From: Enterococcus canintestini
GTDB lineage: Bacteria > Bacillota > Bacilli > Lactobacillales > Enterococcaceae
Assembly: GCF_001885735.1 (NCBI RefSeq)
Contig: NZ_JXKG01000007.1
Span: forward strand, 1-64,000
Length of the DNA stretch: 64,000 bases
Reading direction: 5' to 3'
The notes beneath the pieces are model-generated. The model saw nothing but the letters and a program-made list of their open reading frames with translations. It made no database searches and was not told the origin of the DNA. Each line of letters begins with the position of its first letter. Position 1 is the first letter of the stretch. This document shows positions 44,736-53,734 of the stretch, in pieces. Made by a program: the position numbers and the translations under genes.

Positions 44736-45011
44736 TTATTTATTAAGTGATTTGGCTAATTTCAGACTAAAAAGAGCTGCAAGAATGAGTGCTAGAAAGA
44801 TGTAGAGCAAAATGATAGTTTTTAAATTTACGACTGCTGTGATAAAGCCTAAAATTGCAAAAACAAAGTATAGTTGACCATAAGTATTTAAAAAACTTAA
44901 ATCTTCTTTATTTGAAGCTAACAAAGGTGTTAGTAAGTGAGGCTTTTTCAATAAAATATAGCTTAAAAACAATAAAACTAAAGCAAATAAAATGACTAAG
45001 ATCCGAATCAT
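44736..45011 (-). CDS. Small membrane protein, three predicted segments
   Basis: This is a 91-residue hydrophobic protein with segments at about residues 2-20, 45-62 and 65-85 and the loop KKPHLLTPLLASNKEDLSFLNTYG. Start ATG follows GAGGAG. It lies just downstream (minus strand) of the probable 6S RNA terminator. No family was recognised with certainty, and function is unknown. Confidence 0.7.
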   Translation of the reverse strand: MIRILVILFALVLLFLSYILLKKPHLLTPLLASNKEDLSFLNTYGQLYFVFAILGFITAVVNLKTIILLYIFLALILAALFSLKLAKSLNK

Positions 45012-45041
45012 AAAATAAAACTCCTCTAAGTTAAAAATAAA

Positions 45042-45280
45042 AGCCGTCTGTCAAAAGACAGGCGGCTACATTCATAAAGAATGGGTAATATCCGTCGATG
45101 CCGTTATTCGTCCCATAGTATTGATCCCGCAGTTTCTAGCAGGTGGGTTCCACGGTTAGAGTATCGAACTACCAAAGGAAAAGGCATGTTACCAACTCTC
45201 ACACAGGACGGATCCCAATATATCAATAAAAATGTTCGGTCAACACACAAAAAGGATAACTCGTACATCACAGAATTCCC
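45042..45280 (-). ncRNA. ssrS: Probable 6S RNA (ssrS) with terminator
   Basis: A minus-strand promoter is clear: TTGCTA (45315-45310), 17 nt, then extended -10 TGC-TACTAT ending at 45287. The transcript starts near 45280. The 5' segment GUGGG can pair with ACCCAU near the 3' end, and AUCCGUC with GACGGAU, giving a long rod with internal bulges. It ends in the hairpin AGCCGCCTGTC/GACAGACGGCT (45067-45042) with a T-run. Length (about 210 nt plus terminator) and position next to rarA fit Firmicute 6S RNA. It contains no reading frame. The family call is by structure and context. Confidence 0.6.
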
Positions 45281-45286
45281 ACTTAC

Positions 45287-45315
45287 ATAGTAGCATAGGG
45301 GGACAAAAGTAGCAA
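45287..45315 (-). promoter_or_regulatory. Promoter of the probable 6S RNA
   Basis: Minus-strand -35 TTGCTA and extended -10 TGCTACTAT are separated by a 17-nt spacer. Confidence 0.6.
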
Positions 45316-45452
45316 CCAGATTGCTTTAGTTTTGTAAACGCTATCTATGACAACTTATCTTATTAAGACTACTGTAGTGTCATGTAAAGCAGCTAACGTA
45401 AACAATTTTTGGAAAAAGTGTTCACATTTTTAAGCTACTTAAACGAAATAGT

Positions 45453-46751
45453 TTAGTCTGATAGTTTTTTCGTTTTACGGTTTTGTTGCTGCCACTCTTT
45501 GATACGGTAATACTGTTGACCTAAAGCTTGTTCATATTTACCGGATGCTTTTGGTTGATAATAGTGGGCATCTTTAATTTTATCTGGTAAATATTGTTGG
45601 TTTACCCAAGCGTCTTCAAAATTATGAGGATACTGATAACCGATACCACGAGCTAAATCTTTTGCCCCTTGGTAGTGACTATCTTTTAAGTGGTCAGGGA
45701 CATCACCTGTAGCGCCAGTGCGGATGTCTTGAATAGCTGCATCTAGTGCTGCATAGGCAGAATTTGATTTAGGTGAAAGACATAAGTCTACTACACAATC
45801 TGCTAAAGGAATGCGAGCTTCTGGGAGTCCTAAGCGTTCGGCAGCTAAAACGGCATTAACTGTGCGCGCGGCTGCGGCTGGGTTGGCCAAACCAATATCT
45901 TCATAGCCGATAACCATTAGACGACGGCAAATAATCGCTAAATCTCCTGCTTCAACTAAACGTCCTAAATAATGGAGTGCAGCATCGACATCACTGCCTC
46001 GAATGGATTTTTGAAAAGCAGAGATCACATCGTAATGGGCATCGCCATTTTTATCATGGGTAAGAGCTTTTCTTTGGATACATTCTTCAATAATGCTAAG
46101 TGTTAAGTGGATAATGCCATCTTGTTCGGGAGTTGAGCGTACGGCTAACTCCAAGCCATTTAAAGCGCTACGTAAATCACCGTTAGTAGCTCGTGAAAGA
46201 TGAAGGCGGGCGTTTTCATCAATTTTGACTGGATAATTTCCCAGACCGCGCTCTTTATCTGCTAAAGCCAAATCGACCGCTTGTAAAATATCTTCTTCTG
46301 AAAGTGGCTTGACTTCAAAAATTTGACAGCGACTTCGAATCGCCGGATTGATGGTAATATAAGGGTTCTCGGTTGTAGCTCCAATCATGATAATGCGTCC
46401 ACTTTCTAAGTGAGGCAAAAGAAAATCTTGTTTCGTTTTATCTAAGCGATGAACTTCGTCTAGTAATAAAATTACGGTTCCGCTCATTTTAGCTTCTTCA
46501 GCTACGACTTGTAAATCTTTTTTAGTATCAGTAGCGGCATTTAACATGCGAAAAGCATATTTAGTTGAGCCTGCAATAGCAGAGGCAATACTCGTTTTGC
46601 CAGTACCTGGTGGTCCATATAAAATCATCGAAGACAACATCTTGGCCTCCACCATCCGACGAATAATTTTACCTGGTCCAACTAGCTGTTGCTGGCCGAC
46701 GACCTCATCTAAATTACGAGGGCGCATACGATAAGCAAGTGGCTTTTGCAT
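45453..46751 (-). CDS. rarA: Replication-associated recombination protein RarA (MgsA)
   Basis: This 432-residue AAA+ ATPase acts at stalled replication forks. It opens QKPLAYRMRPRNLDEVVGQQ, then Walker A GPPGTGKTS, Walker B VILLLDEVHRLD, sensor TTENP and a C-terminal tetramerisation/clamp-loader-like region (EDIGLANPAAAARTVNAV). Length and motifs match RarA. Start ATG follows AGGAGGC by about 10 nt. Genes from 47119 onward are divergent. Confidence 0.95.
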   Translation of the reverse strand: MQKPLAYRMRPRNLDEVVGQQQLVGPGKIIRRMVEAKMLSSMILYGPPGTGKTSIASAIAGSTKYAFRMLNAATDTKKDLQVVAEEAKMSGTVILLLDEVHRLDKTKQDFLLPHLESGRIIMIGATTENPYITINPAIRSRCQIFEVKPLSEEDILQAVDLALADKERGLGNYPVKIDENARLHLSRATNGDLRSALNGLELAVRSTPEQDGIIHLTLSIIEECIQRKALTHDKNGDAHYDVISAFQKSIRGSDVDAALHYLGRLVEAGDLAIICRRLMVIGYEDIGLANPAAAARTVNAVLAAERLGLPEARIPLADCVVDLCLSPKSNSAYAALDAAIQDIRTGATGDVPDHLKDSHYQGAKDLARGIGYQYPHNFEDAWVNQQYLPDKIKDAHYYQPKASGKYEQALGQQYYRIKEWQQQNRKTKKLSD

Positions 46752-46924
46752 AGGAAGAAAGCCTCCTTTTTTAGTTTATAAAATTAATTGAAAAATTTTG
46801 AATTGTAATTACTAAACGTGCATTTTAGTTACAAGAACAGATTATAAAATTTTGCTCTTTTTAGCTACGGATAGTTAACCCGATAAGCTGATTAAAGTAT
46901 AACATAGCTTTTTTGAAATGAAAT

Positions 46925-47030
46925 TTTAGCGCTGAAGAGATGAGATTGGGGAATTTTTAGAAGCAATTTGCAGAACAGTTTCACACAATTTCGTCTTAAT
47001 GCTAAAGAGTTAGCCACGTTTGTTCCACTT
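46925..47030. repeat. Modular intergenic repeat, partial copy 4
   Basis: ATTTCGTCTTAATGCTAAAGAGTTAGCCACGTTTGTT-like sequence (46988-47024) matches 1497-1533 at most positions, i.e. the right arm and tail of copy 1. The left modules are missing. The rest of 46752-47118 shows no gene. Confidence 0.5.
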
Positions 47031-47118
47031 TTTTTATAATTGTGGTAAATCCTTAAAAATCAACTGATTTCGTGGTCAGAAGGACGTCTTTTGTGTACAA
47101 TGAGAAAAGGTGAATGTC

Positions 47119-47751
47119 ATGCAAACATTAAAAGAAGTAAAAGAAATTTTGAATACAAAAACAACATCGGAAATTGCGGAATACTTAATTGGCATGTATA
47201 TCGAAAATATCACACCAAAGGGCATTACAGCCGGATATATTGTCGATTGCGAGGCGTATTTAGGACCAGAAGATGAGGCCGCACACAGCTATGGTATGAG
47301 AAAAACGCCCCGTGTACGAGCGATGTATGAAAAAGCGGGAACGATTTATCTTTATACGATGCATACGCATTTGATTTTAAATATTATTACGCAGAAAAGT
47401 GGTTTGCCGCAAGGTGTGATGATTCGCGCACTTGAGCCAGCAGAAGGAATAGAATTAATGAAAGAAAATCGGGGCGGAAAAAATGGACCACAACTTAGTA
47501 ACGGTCCAGGTAAGTTAGTGGCAGCTTTAGGGGTCACCAAAGATTTGTATGGACAGTCTATCTTTTCTAGTTCCTTACGATTGGTGCCAGAAAAAAAGCG
47601 CACTGCCAAAGAAATTTTACGACTACCACGAATTGGAATTCCTAATAAAGGTCAGTGGACACAAATGCCGTTGCGGTATGCGGTAGCTGGAAATCCCTAT
47701 ATTTCACAACAAAAGAAAAATCAAATTAGAGAAGATTGGGGCTGGAAATAA
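47119..47751 (+). CDS. DNA-3-methyladenine glycosylase (AAG/Mpg family)
   Basis: This 210-residue base-excision enzyme removes alkylated purines. It has VDCEAYLGPEDEAAHSYG, a hallmark of the AAG family with the catalytic Glu, then MYEKAGTIYLYTMHTHLILNI and LSNGPGKLVAALGV. The ATG at 47119 follows AAAGGTG, and the GTG at 47110 is less likely. The next gene starts 3 nt after its stop. Confidence 0.92.
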   Translation: MQTLKEVKEILNTKTTSEIAEYLIGMYIENITPKGITAGYIVDCEAYLGPEDEAAHSYGMRKTPRVRAMYEKAGTIYLYTMHTHLILNIITQKSGLPQGVMIRALEPAEGIELMKENRGGKNGPQLSNGPGKLVAALGVTKDLYGQSIFSSSLRLVPEKKRTAKEILRLPRIGIPNKGQWTQMPLRYAVAGNPYISQQKKNQIREDWGWK

Positions 47752-47753
47752 AA

Positions 47754-48236
47754 ATGAAAACGAATATTTTAACTTATTTAGATGAAGCGTTAACTAAAAA
47801 GGTATCTGATTATGATGTCGCCCTTGATTGGGATAAAAAAAATCATACGATTGAAATCGTCTTACGTCTTTTTGCAGAAAACAAAGAAAAACTGACCATT
47901 GACGATGCCACAGGGGTGGAGTCAGAAGAAGAAATTATTGAATTTGAAGATGGTATTTTATTATTTAATCCGGCAAAATCAAAATTTAATGAAGCTGATT
48001 ATTTAGCCGTTTTACCTTATGAAGGCAAAAAAGGTATGGCAAAAGCGATGCTAGACGGTTTAGTGGACTACTTAAAAGATGTCTTAGATAAAGGTCAAAG
48101 TGACTTGTTAGACTTTTTAACAGATGAATCAGCGGCTGTTTTTGAGCTGACGTTTGACCATGATGTTTTATTTGCTTTAATGAACAGTTATAAAGCAAAA
48201 GATGGGGATAGTTATATTCCTTATCCTGCTTACTAA
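47754..48236 (+). CDS. DUF3013 family protein
   Basis: This is a 160-residue acidic cytoplasmic protein (KTNILTYLDEALTKKVSDYDVALDWDKKNHTIEIVLRL at its start, in two parts: NILTYLDEAL and VALDWDKKNHTIEIV). The pattern is that of DUF3013, restricted to Lactobacillales and without known function. It is probably co-transcribed with the glycosylase and prmA. The start is the ATG at 47754, and the ribosome-binding site is weak, consistent with coupling. Confidence 0.75.
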   Translation: MKTNILTYLDEALTKKVSDYDVALDWDKKNHTIEIVLRLFAENKEKLTIDDATGVESEEEIIEFEDGILLFNPAKSKFNEADYLAVLPYEGKKGMAKAMLDGLVDYLKDVLDKGQSDLLDFLTDESAAVFELTFDHDVLFALMNSYKAKDGDSYIPYPAY

Positions 48237-48316
48237 AATGTATAAAGTAGTGTAGAGCAAGTAAAATAGCGTTTAGCGCTTTAAACTGCTGAAAATCTTA
48301 ATTGAGGTGTACAACA

Positions 48317-49264
48317 ATGAAATGGAATGAAATTAAAGTAGAAACCGCCAGTGAAGCAGTTGAAGCTGTAGCCAATATTTTAATGGAAGCTGGTGCTAGC
48401 GGGGTGGCCATTGAAGATAGTCTAGATGCAGAGTATTTTCAATCGGACGCTTTTGGTGAGATTTTAGATAAGACAGATTTTATTAACTTAGAAAAAGGGG
48501 CCGCAACAGTACAAGCTTACTTCCCAGAAACAACCTTTTTACCAGAAATCTTGCCTTTTATTAAAGAGCGTATTAATAAACTACCTGAATTTGGTTTAGC
48601 GGTGGGAAAAAATAATGTGACCACAAGTGAAGTTTCTGAACAAGATTGGGCGACAGCTTGGAAAAAATATTATCATCCAGTCCGTGTCACGCGCTATTTA
48701 ACGATCGTACCGCAATGGGAAAGTTACCCAGCGACAATGCCAGAAGAAAAAATTATTACGTTAGATCCCGGCATGGCTTTTGGGACAGGAACACACCCGA
48801 CAACAAATTTAACATTACAAGCATTAGAGATGACTTTACGTGGTGGCGAAACGTTACTAGATGTCGGCACTGGTTCAGGGGTATTAAGTATTGCCAGTAA
48901 ATTTTTAGGTGCAAAAGATGTTTATGCTTTTGATTTAGACGAGGTGGCGGTGCGCTCTGCCCAAGAAAATATGGATTTGAATCCTGTCGCAAAAGACGTT
49001 CACGTGAGCGCTAATGATTTATTAAACGGGGTTACAATTGAAGCTGACGTAATTGTTGCCAATATTTTAGCTGACATTATCATCAAAATGGTTCCCGATG
49101 CTTATCGTTTATTAAAGGATACTGGAACGCTGATTGTTTCAGGAATTATTGAAGATAAAAAAGCGGAAGTACTAGAAGTGCTGGAGGCAAATGGATTTTA
49201 CGTGGCGCAAGTCTTGCAGCAAAAAGATTGGTTTGCGATTATTCTGAAAAAAGAGGAAGTTTAA
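48317..49264 (+). CDS. prmA: Ribosomal protein L11 methyltransferase PrmA
   Basis: This 315-residue SAM enzyme trimethylates ribosomal protein L11. The N-terminal substrate domain (about 1-110) begins MKWNEIKVET. The catalytic domain has DPGMAFGTGTHPTT, LDVGTGSGVLSIAS and VANILADII. The ATG at 48317 follows GAGGTG by 7-8 nt. It is adjacent to rsmE, as in most Firmicutes. Confidence 0.95.
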   Translation: MKWNEIKVETASEAVEAVANILMEAGASGVAIEDSLDAEYFQSDAFGEILDKTDFINLEKGAATVQAYFPETTFLPEILPFIKERINKLPEFGLAVGKNNVTTSEVSEQDWATAWKKYYHPVRVTRYLTIVPQWESYPATMPEEKIITLDPGMAFGTGTHPTTNLTLQALEMTLRGGETLLDVGTGSGVLSIASKFLGAKDVYAFDLDEVAVRSAQENMDLNPVAKDVHVSANDLLNGVTIEADVIVANILADIIIKMVPDAYRLLKDTGTLIVSGIIEDKKAEVLEVLEANGFYVAQVLQQKDWFAIILKKEEV

Positions 49265-49265
49265 C

Positions 49266-50012
49266 ATGCAACGTTATTTTATTTCAACGCCTTACCAAAG
49301 AGAGGAAATTCGTTTAACCGGCGAAGCTTTCCACCATATGATTCGGGTAATGCGTATGAAACCAGATGATGAAGTTTATCTTGTTTACGCAGATCAAATT
49401 GCGATCGTTGCAAAAATTGTCGCAATTGAAGAAAATGCGGTTATTTTAACAGAAGTGGCAAAAGAGTTGCAAAACAAAGAATTACCCCTTCTAGTTACGA
49501 TTGCCAGTGGTTATCCAAAAGGTGATAAGTTGGAATGGATTGTTCAAAAAGGGACCGAGCTTGGTGCTTATGAATTTATTGGTTTTCCCGCACAAAGTTC
49601 AGTCGTGAAATGGGATGAAAAAAAATTAGCTAAAAAACAACAACGTTTAGCTAAAATTGCCCAAGAGGCAGCTGAACAATCCCAACGACAATTAACACCA
49701 AATGTAACTCTTTTGGCAAATGAAGGACAGTTGTGGGATAAATTAACCGACTATGATGCGATTGTGGTAGCTTATGAAGAATCAGCTAAACAAGGGGAAA
49801 AGGCACAGTTAGTAGAAGTTTTGCAAAGTTTGCCTGCTGGTAGTCGGCTGTTGGCTATCTTTGGACCAGAAGGTGGTATCACACCTGCTGAAATTAAAAA
49901 AATGACCGCAGCTGGCGGTAAATTATGTGGTTTAGGACCGCGAATTTTGCGAACTGAAACTGCCCCTTTGTATTTATTAAGTGCAATTAGCTATCAATGG
50001 GAATTACTATAA
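49266..50012 (+). CDS. rsmE: 16S rRNA (uracil1498-N3)-methyltransferase RsmE
   Basis: This 248-residue SPOUT-fold enzyme has a PUA-like N-terminus (HHMIRVMRMKPDDEVYLV) and the knotted C-terminal SAM site (IFGPEGGITPAEI, LGPRILRTETAPLYLLSAI). It lies 1 nt after prmA and uses GAGGAAG within the prmA end. Confidence 0.95.
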   Translation: MQRYFISTPYQREEIRLTGEAFHHMIRVMRMKPDDEVYLVYADQIAIVAKIVAIEENAVILTEVAKELQNKELPLLVTIASGYPKGDKLEWIVQKGTELGAYEFIGFPAQSSVVKWDEKKLAKKQQRLAKIAQEAAEQSQRQLTPNVTLLANEGQLWDKLTDYDAIVVAYEESAKQGEKAQLVEVLQSLPAGSRLLAIFGPEGGITPAEIKKMTAAGGKLCGLGPRILRTETAPLYLLSAISYQWELL

Positions 50013-50024
50013 AGAGGTGAAAGT

Positions 50025-50681
50025 ATGGACGTTAGTGAGGTTGTCAGCTTACGCTTAGTTAACCCAGCTATGACAGATTGGGATTTTAAAGATCAACTTT
50101 TAGCATTACAAATCCAACCGGTAAAAGAAATCGTTGTGTTGCCAAATCACCTAGAACGTGCAAAACAACTTTTGGCGCGAACAACTATAAAAATTGGCAC
50201 AGTGATTGACTATCCTTTAGGAAATGGTACGATTGCTAAAAAAGCTTTTGAAGTGGGGAAAGCTTTTCAAAGTGGAGCTGATTTTTTAGAAATTACGGTT
50301 TCACCAACTATGCTAATTCAGCAAAGTGAGCAAGCACAAGTTTTACAACAGACATTACATTCATTGGCAATGGCTTGGGGTGAAATCAGAATTCGGGTGG
50401 ATAGTCGTCATTTAAAAGAGCTCCAAAAAATTGAAATTGCAGAAACTATTAAAAAATTAGGTTGGAATCATCTTGTACTAGGAGAAGGTGATTCTTTTGA
50501 AAATGCCAAGCATGATGCTACCATTTTTGCCTATGACGCAGGTAAGGCTGTGGAGTTACAAATTAATCTGATTAAACCCGATACAAAACAACTACAAGAA
50601 TTACTTTTAAGTGGGGCAGACTGCTTTGGTGTTTTTACGTTAGAGAATTTAGATTTAACGGCAAAATTAAGGGTAGTTTAA
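50025..50681 (+). CDS. DeoC-like (deoxyribose-phosphate aldolase fold) protein, probably altered
   Basis: This 218-residue protein resembles class I DeoC barrels: IKIGTVIDYPLGNGTIAKKAFE corresponds to the DeoC CTVIGFPLG region, and GADFLEITVS follows. The segment that should hold the Schiff-base lysine (FIKTSTGF in DeoC) reads NHLVLGEGDSFENAKHD, without an equivalent KTSTG motif. It may be a non-aldolase paralogue. It lies 12 nt after rsmE, and AGAGGTGAAAG precedes the ATG. Metabolic role unknown. Confidence 0.65.
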   Translation: MDVSEVVSLRLVNPAMTDWDFKDQLLALQIQPVKEIVVLPNHLERAKQLLARTTIKIGTVIDYPLGNGTIAKKAFEVGKAFQSGADFLEITVSPTMLIQQSEQAQVLQQTLHSLAMAWGEIRIRVDSRHLKELQKIEIAETIKKLGWNHLVLGEGDSFENAKHDATIFAYDAGKAVELQINLIKPDTKQLQELLLSGADCFGVFTLENLDLTAKLRVV

Positions 50682-50696
50682 ATAAGGTTGCAGTAA

Positions 50697-50726
50697 TTGA
50701 AATCACGTTTACATCTAGTGTATAAT
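50697..50726 (+). promoter_or_regulatory. relA promoter
   Basis: TTGAAA (50697-50702) and TATAAT (50721-50726) lie 18 nt apart, about 240 nt before the relA start. Confidence 0.6.
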
Positions 50727-50739
50727 AAGCCTAATTATG

Positions 50740-50774
50740 GAAAAGTACCGCTTTAAAGTCGGTACTTTTCTTAC
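50740..50774 (+). terminator. Hairpin in the relA leader (attenuator-like)
   Basis: GAAAAGTACCG (50740-50750) pairs perfectly with CGGTACTTTTC (50760-50770), followed by a weak T-rich TTA. It lies only 14 nt beyond the -10 box, so it is in the relA leader rather than ending the deoC-like transcript alone. Confidence 0.6.
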
Positions 50775-50962
50775 TAATCGCACTAGTAGTGTTTAGAATT
50801 AAAGCGTAACGATGTTTAACTTTAGAGAGGAACTTTTGGGACTATTAAGTCGAAATTTTGAATCAGTACATGCTGAATGATCAAGATTCCGCCTTAGTAC
50901 TTCGTGAAAAGTCCTTTGTAAAGTTTTTCTTATCAGTTGTGAAAAAGAAAAGAGGTATGCTT

Positions 50963-53173
50963 GTGGCAAAAGATGAAATACTAACAGGTCCTGGCGTGAT
51001 TCGTTTAGTTAGTCAATATATGAGTGCCGAACATGTGGCTTTTGTACAAAAAGCTTTAGATTATGCTACTGAGGCCCACAAAGAACAATTTCGCAAATCT
51101 GGGGAACCTTACATTATTCATCCGATTCAAGTTGCTGGTATTTTAGCTGAACTGCATATGGATCCACACACTGTTGCTACGGGCTTTTTACATGATGTAG
51201 TAGAAGACACACCCATTACTTTAGCGGATTTAACCCGAGACTTCGGCAGTGATGTGGCTATGTTAGTGGACGGGGTTACAAAACTTGGGAAAATTAAATA
51301 CAAATCTCATGAAGAACAGTTAGCGGAAAATCACCGTAAAATGTTAATTGCCATGGCACAAGATTTACGGGTAATCATGGTGAAATTAGCCGATCGTTTG
51401 CATAATATGCGCACGTTAAAACATCTAAGAGAAGATAAACAACGCCGAATTGCCAAAGAAACACTGGAAATTTATGCGCCATTAGCCCATCGTTTAGGGA
51501 TTAGTCGGATTAAGTGGGAATTAGAAGATACGGCACTTCGTTATTTAAATCCACAACAATACTACCGCATTGTGCATCTTATGCAGACAAAGCGAGATGA
51601 GCGAGAAGCTTATGTGGCAGAAACAGTTGAAGAAATTCGCGTAGCCACCGAGGAATTGGATATTTACGCCGAAATTTATGGTCGTCCTAAACATATTTAT
51701 TCAATCTATCGCAAAATGGTCGACCAAAAGAAAAAGTTTGAAGAGATTTATGACCTGTTAGCTATTCGAGTTATTGTAGATACTATTAAAGATTGCTATG
51801 CCGTCTTAGGTACCATTCATACAAAATGGAAACCAATGCCAGGCCGTTTTAAAGATTATATTGCAATGCCAAAAGCCAATATGTATCAGTCTTTACACAC
51901 GACAGTAATTGGACCTAAAGGCAATCCAGTGGAAATCCAAATCAGAACCCATGAAATGCACGAAATAGCAGAATTCGGGGTAGCTGCACATTGGGCTTAC
52001 AAAGAAGGCAAAACCGATAAAGTGAAGCCGGATAAAATGACCAATCAAATCAGTTGGTTCCGTGAAATTTTGGAACTTCAAGATGAAAGTTACGATGCTT
52101 CTGAATTTATGGAAGGTGTTAAAGGCGACATTTTTAGCGATAAAGTGTATGTTTTCACACCAAAAGGCGATGTCACCGAGTTACCTCAAGGATCTGGACC
52201 ACTTGACTTTGCGTATAGTATTCATACGGATGTGGGCAATAAAACCACTGGTTCCAAGGTTAACGGCAAAATGGTACAGTTGGATTATAAATTAAAAAAT
52301 GGGGATATTGTTGAAATTTTAACCTCACCAAATTCTTTTGGTCCTAGTCGCGACTGGTTGAAATTAGTGGCAACGAGTAAAGCCAAAAATAAAATCAAAC
52401 GCTTCTTTAAAGCGCAAGATCGCGAAGAAAATGTTCAAAAGGGTCACGATGCCGTTTATAAAACGTTGCAAGAAATGGAATTCTTACCAAAAGATTACAT
52501 GAACAAAAATAAAATGGCAGAACTTTTGGAACGCTTTAATTATCAATCAGAAGATGATTTATATGCCGCTGTTGGTTATGGCGAAGTGAGCCCTACCACT
52601 GTAGCTAATCGTCTCACAGAAGAAGAACGTCGCCTACAAAAAGAAGAAAAAGAAAAACAAAAAGTACAAGATTTAATGAATCAGCCACCTACTAAAAAAG
52701 AAGAACGGATGAAAGTTCGTCATGATGGTGGTATCGTTATTGAAGGGGCAGACAACTTATTAATTCGTATTAGTCGTTGTTGTAATCCTGTGCCAGGAGA
52801 TGACATTGTCGGTTATATCACCAAAGGCCGTGGCATTTCCATCCATCGCCGTGATTGCCCAAATGTTCAGACAGAAAACGCTCAAAAGCGTCTTATTGAA
52901 GTAGAATGGGAAGATACTTCTAATAATTCAAAAGAATATGACGCTGATTTAGAAATTTATGGCTATGATCGTTCTGGTTTATTAAATGATGTTTTACAAA
53001 CAGTTAACGCTATGACCAAGCGTTTACAAAGTGTGGAAGCAAAATCGAATAAAGATAAAATGGCAACGATTCGTATTACAGTTGGCATTCAAAATTTAAC
53101 CCATTTAAAACAAATTGTGGATAAAATTAAACAAATACCTGAAGTTTATAGCGTCAGACGGACAAAGGGGTAA
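50963..53173 (+). CDS. relA: Bifunctional (p)ppGpp synthetase/hydrolase RelA (RSH)
   Basis: This 736-residue stringent-response enzyme makes and degrades (p)ppGpp. An HD hydrolase domain (HPIQVAGILAELHMDP, FLHDVVEDT) precedes the synthetase domain (RPKHIYSIYRKM, YQSLHTTV), a TGS domain (VYVFTPKGDVTELP), a zinc-finger-like region (RCCNPVPGDDIVGYI) and a C-terminal ACT domain. The GTG at 50963 is preferred: AGAGG ends 7 nt before it and the length equals the E. faecalis protein. In-frame ATGs at 50858 and 50957 have poor spacing. dtd follows by 3 nt. Confidence 0.95.
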   Translation: MAKDEILTGPGVIRLVSQYMSAEHVAFVQKALDYATEAHKEQFRKSGEPYIIHPIQVAGILAELHMDPHTVATGFLHDVVEDTPITLADLTRDFGSDVAMLVDGVTKLGKIKYKSHEEQLAENHRKMLIAMAQDLRVIMVKLADRLHNMRTLKHLREDKQRRIAKETLEIYAPLAHRLGISRIKWELEDTALRYLNPQQYYRIVHLMQTKRDEREAYVAETVEEIRVATEELDIYAEIYGRPKHIYSIYRKMVDQKKKFEEIYDLLAIRVIVDTIKDCYAVLGTIHTKWKPMPGRFKDYIAMPKANMYQSLHTTVIGPKGNPVEIQIRTHEMHEIAEFGVAAHWAYKEGKTDKVKPDKMTNQISWFREILELQDESYDASEFMEGVKGDIFSDKVYVFTPKGDVTELPQGSGPLDFAYSIHTDVGNKTTGSKVNGKMVQLDYKLKNGDIVEILTSPNSFGPSRDWLKLVATSKAKNKIKRFFKAQDREENVQKGHDAVYKTLQEMEFLPKDYMNKNKMAELLERFNYQSEDDLYAAVGYGEVSPTTVANRLTEEERRLQKEEKEKQKVQDLMNQPPTKKEERMKVRHDGGIVIEGADNLLIRISRCCNPVPGDDIVGYITKGRGISIHRRDCPNVQTENAQKRLIEVEWEDTSNNSKEYDADLEIYGYDRSGLLNDVLQTVNAMTKRLQSVEAKSNKDKMATIRITVGIQNLTHLKQIVDKIKQIPEVYSVRRTKG

Positions 53174-53176
53174 AAG

Positions 53177-53623
53177 ATGAAAGCAGTTATTCAGCGCGTC
53201 AAATCTGCTAGTGTAACGATTGATAATCAAATTGTTGGCAGTATTCAGCAAGGATTTATGATTTTACTGGGAATCCATGAAGAAGATACTAAAGAAGATG
53301 TGGATTATTTAATCCGTAAGATTACCATGATGCGCATTTTTGAAGATGAAGCTGGTAAAATGAATTTGAATATTGAGGCAGTTGCCGGCAGTATTTTAAG
53401 TGTTTCGCAATTCACACTTTATGCAGATACTAAAAAAGGTAATCGTCCTAGTTTTGTCAAAGCCGCGCGACCAGAACAAGCGATTCCGCTTTACGAAGCG
53501 TTTAATGAAGGCTTACGACAAAGTGGTTTGCAAGTAGAGACTGGAAAATTTGGGGCCGATATGCAAGTAGCACTAGTAAATGACGGACCGGTAACAATTA
53601 TTATAGATACACGAGATAAATAA
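53177..53623 (+). CDS. dtd: D-aminoacyl-tRNA deacylase
   Basis: This 148-residue enzyme frees tRNA from D-amino acids. It has [26 protein letters not shown] and GNRPSF, then [13 protein letters not shown], all signatures of Dtd. It is coupled to relA with AAAGGGG overlapping the relA stop. Confidence 0.96.
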   Translation: MKAVIQRVKSASVTIDNQIVGSIQQGFMILLGIHEEDTKEDVDYLIRKITMMRIFEDEAGKMNLNIEAVAGSILSVSQFTLYADTKKGNRPSFVKAARPEQAIPLYEAFNEGLRQSGLQVETGKFGADMQVALVNDGPVTIIIDTRDK

Positions 53624-53628
53624 AATAT

Positions 53629-53676
53629 GACCTGAAGGAAAATGCTGTTAAAGTGTTTTTCTTCAGGTCTTTTTTA
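53629..53676 (+). terminator. Terminator of relA-dtd
   Basis: GACCTGAAGGAAAA (53629-53642) pairs with TTTTTCTTCAGGTC (53656-53669), followed by a T-run. Confidence 0.85.
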
Positions 53677-53734
53677 ATAAAAGGTGTTTATCTTTTATAA
53701 AGATAAAAAAGATAAAGTTAAATTGCTCCAGTTG

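Noticed and set aside
45068-45280. T-box or riboswitch leader for the small membrane protein gene
   Set aside because: The GTGGAACC stretch lacks the TGGNACCGCG T-box core, no specifier stem was seen, and a full promoter-terminator unit fits 6S RNA better.
50858-50962. N-terminal extension of RelA from the ATG at 50858
   Set aside because: The added residues do not match RelA, and the GTG at 50963 gives the expected protein length with good ribosome-binding-site spacing.
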